From Amycolatopsis vastitatis (GTDB lineage: Bacteria; Actinomycetota; Actinomycetes; Mycobacteriales; Pseudonocardiaceae), in NCBI RefSeq assembly GCF_002234595.1, contig NZ_NMUL01000002.1, forward strand, positions 176,585 to 240,584: a DNA stretch of 64,000 bases, in the 5' to 3' direction. This document shows positions 63,365 to 64,000 of this stretch, one piece after another (position 1 is the stretch's first letter; the number at the start of each line of letters is the position of its first letter). The position numbers were made by a program, and so were the translations under genes. A model generated the notes under the pieces. The model saw only the letters and a list, made by a program, of their open reading frames with translations. It was not told the origin of the DNA and searched no databases.

Positions 63365-64000
63365 GTGGACGAGACGCAGCCTGCTCCCATGCTGACCGAC
63401 CTGACCGAGCTTGAGCAACAGGTGGTCAACAACGCCCGCCGCGGGAGAGTCACAAATCCCGGCACCACGATGACAGTGGAGGAGCTGGCGATCACCGACG
63501 ACTCCGATTTGCGGGTACGTGCCGATCTGATCCGCGAACTGCTTCGCGGCCTGCACGGTGACCTCGACCCCCGCGGAATCCGCATGATGGGGATGCGGGT
63601 CGTCGGAATGCTCGACCTCGACTACTTCACCGCCGTCGCCGGTCTGAACTTGTACCAGTGTGCGGTGCCAGACGGCATCGTTTGCCGATACGCGCACCTG
63701 CACGACCTGTACCTAAGCGGTAGTGTGCTCCTCTACCTGGACGCCGACGGTCTCCGCACCGCGAGCAACCTGGGCATGTCGGATGTCACCATCACCGGCA
63801 CCGCAAAAGACGGCGCGATCCGGCTACCCGGCGCCCACATCGGCGGCTTCCTCGACCTCGACCGAGCCACCATCACCAACACCGCCGGCCGCGCACTGCG
63901 CGCCGACGGCCTCCGCATCGACAGCAGCCTGTTCATGCGCGACACCACCATCACCGGCACCGCAGACGACGGCGCGATCCGGCTACCCGGCGCCCACATC
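63365..64000 (+). CDS. Repeat protein, probable beta-solenoid, open at the right edge
   Basis: The frame is open to the end of the window (212 residues so far). The start is GTG 63365 with a purine-rich GGAG just upstream, or ATG 63389. N-terminal helices (LTELEQQVVNNARRG, RADLIRELLRGLHGD) are followed by repeats of GAIRLPGAHIGGFLDLDRA type, which look like right-handed beta-helix or pentapeptide-like units. Related proteins are common, and mostly uncharacterised, in Streptomyces. It is the first gene inside the putative element. Confidence 0.6.
   Translation, partial: MDETQPAPMLTDLTELEQQVVNNARRGRVTNPGTTMTVEELAITDDSDLRVRADLIRELLRGLHGDLDPRGIRMMGMRVVGMLDLDYFTAVAGLNLYQCAVPDGIVCRYAHLHDLYLSGSVLLYLDADGLRTASNLGMSDVTITGTAKDGAIRLPGAHIGGFLDLDRATITNTAGRALRADGLRIDSSLFMRDTTITGTADDGAIRLPGAHI
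63788..64000 (+). repeat. 159-bp tandem repeat inside the repeat protein
   Basis: Two copies of a segment starting ATCACCGGCACCGCA at 63791 and 63950 match at all but 2 of about 50 bases. The 159-bp period is 53 codons, twice the basic repeat of about 26 residues. Confidence 0.7.

Noticed and set aside
63059..63703. 214-codon minus frame in the putative element
   Set aside because: Opposite the repeat protein; low-complexity and without start signal.

Overview
This is a GC-rich actinobacterial chromosome segment. The gene set, the GTG/ATG start use and the gene order all fit Pseudonocardiaceae, and an Amycolatopsis-like genome is my best guess. Positions 27494-62804 keep, in mirror orientation, the origin-proximal order known from Mycobacterium tuberculosis: tRNA-Leu(CAG), fhaA, fhaB, pstP, rodA, pbpA, pknA, pknB, trpG-like, crgA, a PH-domain membrane gene, a cyclophilin gene, a cwsA-like gene and a tRNA-Ala remnant. 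dnaA/gyrA should therefore lie beyond the right edge.

Layout. 1-9064: end of a TetR-like gene, three DnaA-box-like sequences, a lactone-oxidase/aldolase-racemase pair, an atypical PRPP synthase with an SDR, two HpcH/CitE-type CoA lyases, and an ECF sigma factor with its membrane-anchored partner. 9151-18248: eight tightly overlapping genes (binding protein, two permeases, two ATPases, aldehyde dehydrogenase, SDR, amidase) diverge from a FadR-type GntR gene, with a perfect TGGT-N3-ACCA palindrome between them; this looks like a self-contained uptake and breakdown operon for an amide/alcohol substrate. 18259-27290: patatin-like lipase, class F sortase with a Thr-rich secreted protein, Cys/Met PLP enzyme, large penicillin-acylase-type hydrolase with a discoidin domain, FKBP isomerase and two secreted trypsin-like paralogues. 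27708-37193: one long operon for cell-wall growth and Ser/Thr phosphosignalling.

37247-39673 is the most unusual block: a caspase-like protease with four predicted membrane segments, flanked on both sides by small paralogous proteins of the effector-associated constant component (EACC1) type. It lies between pknB and the trpG-ABC genes and is probably a conflict or signalling cassette. 39711-56621 returns to housekeeping and envelope genes: ABC exporter, trpG-like, ferredoxin reductase behind an iron box, two-component system with a divergent ABC exporter, class E sortase, crgA, rhomboid, cyclophilin, pdxH and a secreted hydrolase.

56599-62690 is a small regulated module: a P450, an AfsR/SARP regulator and a DrrAB-type exporter. 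Upstream of both the P450 and the exporter are three heptamers (consensus TGTCAGS on the minus strand) at 11-bp spacing, the usual architecture of SARP binding sites. At 62804-62847 the 3' half of a tRNA-Ala(TGC) gene stands without its 5' half. It is followed by what looks like an integrase C-terminal remnant and an open-ended repeat protein, so the last 1.2 kb appears to be the left end of an integrated element whose far end lies outside the window.
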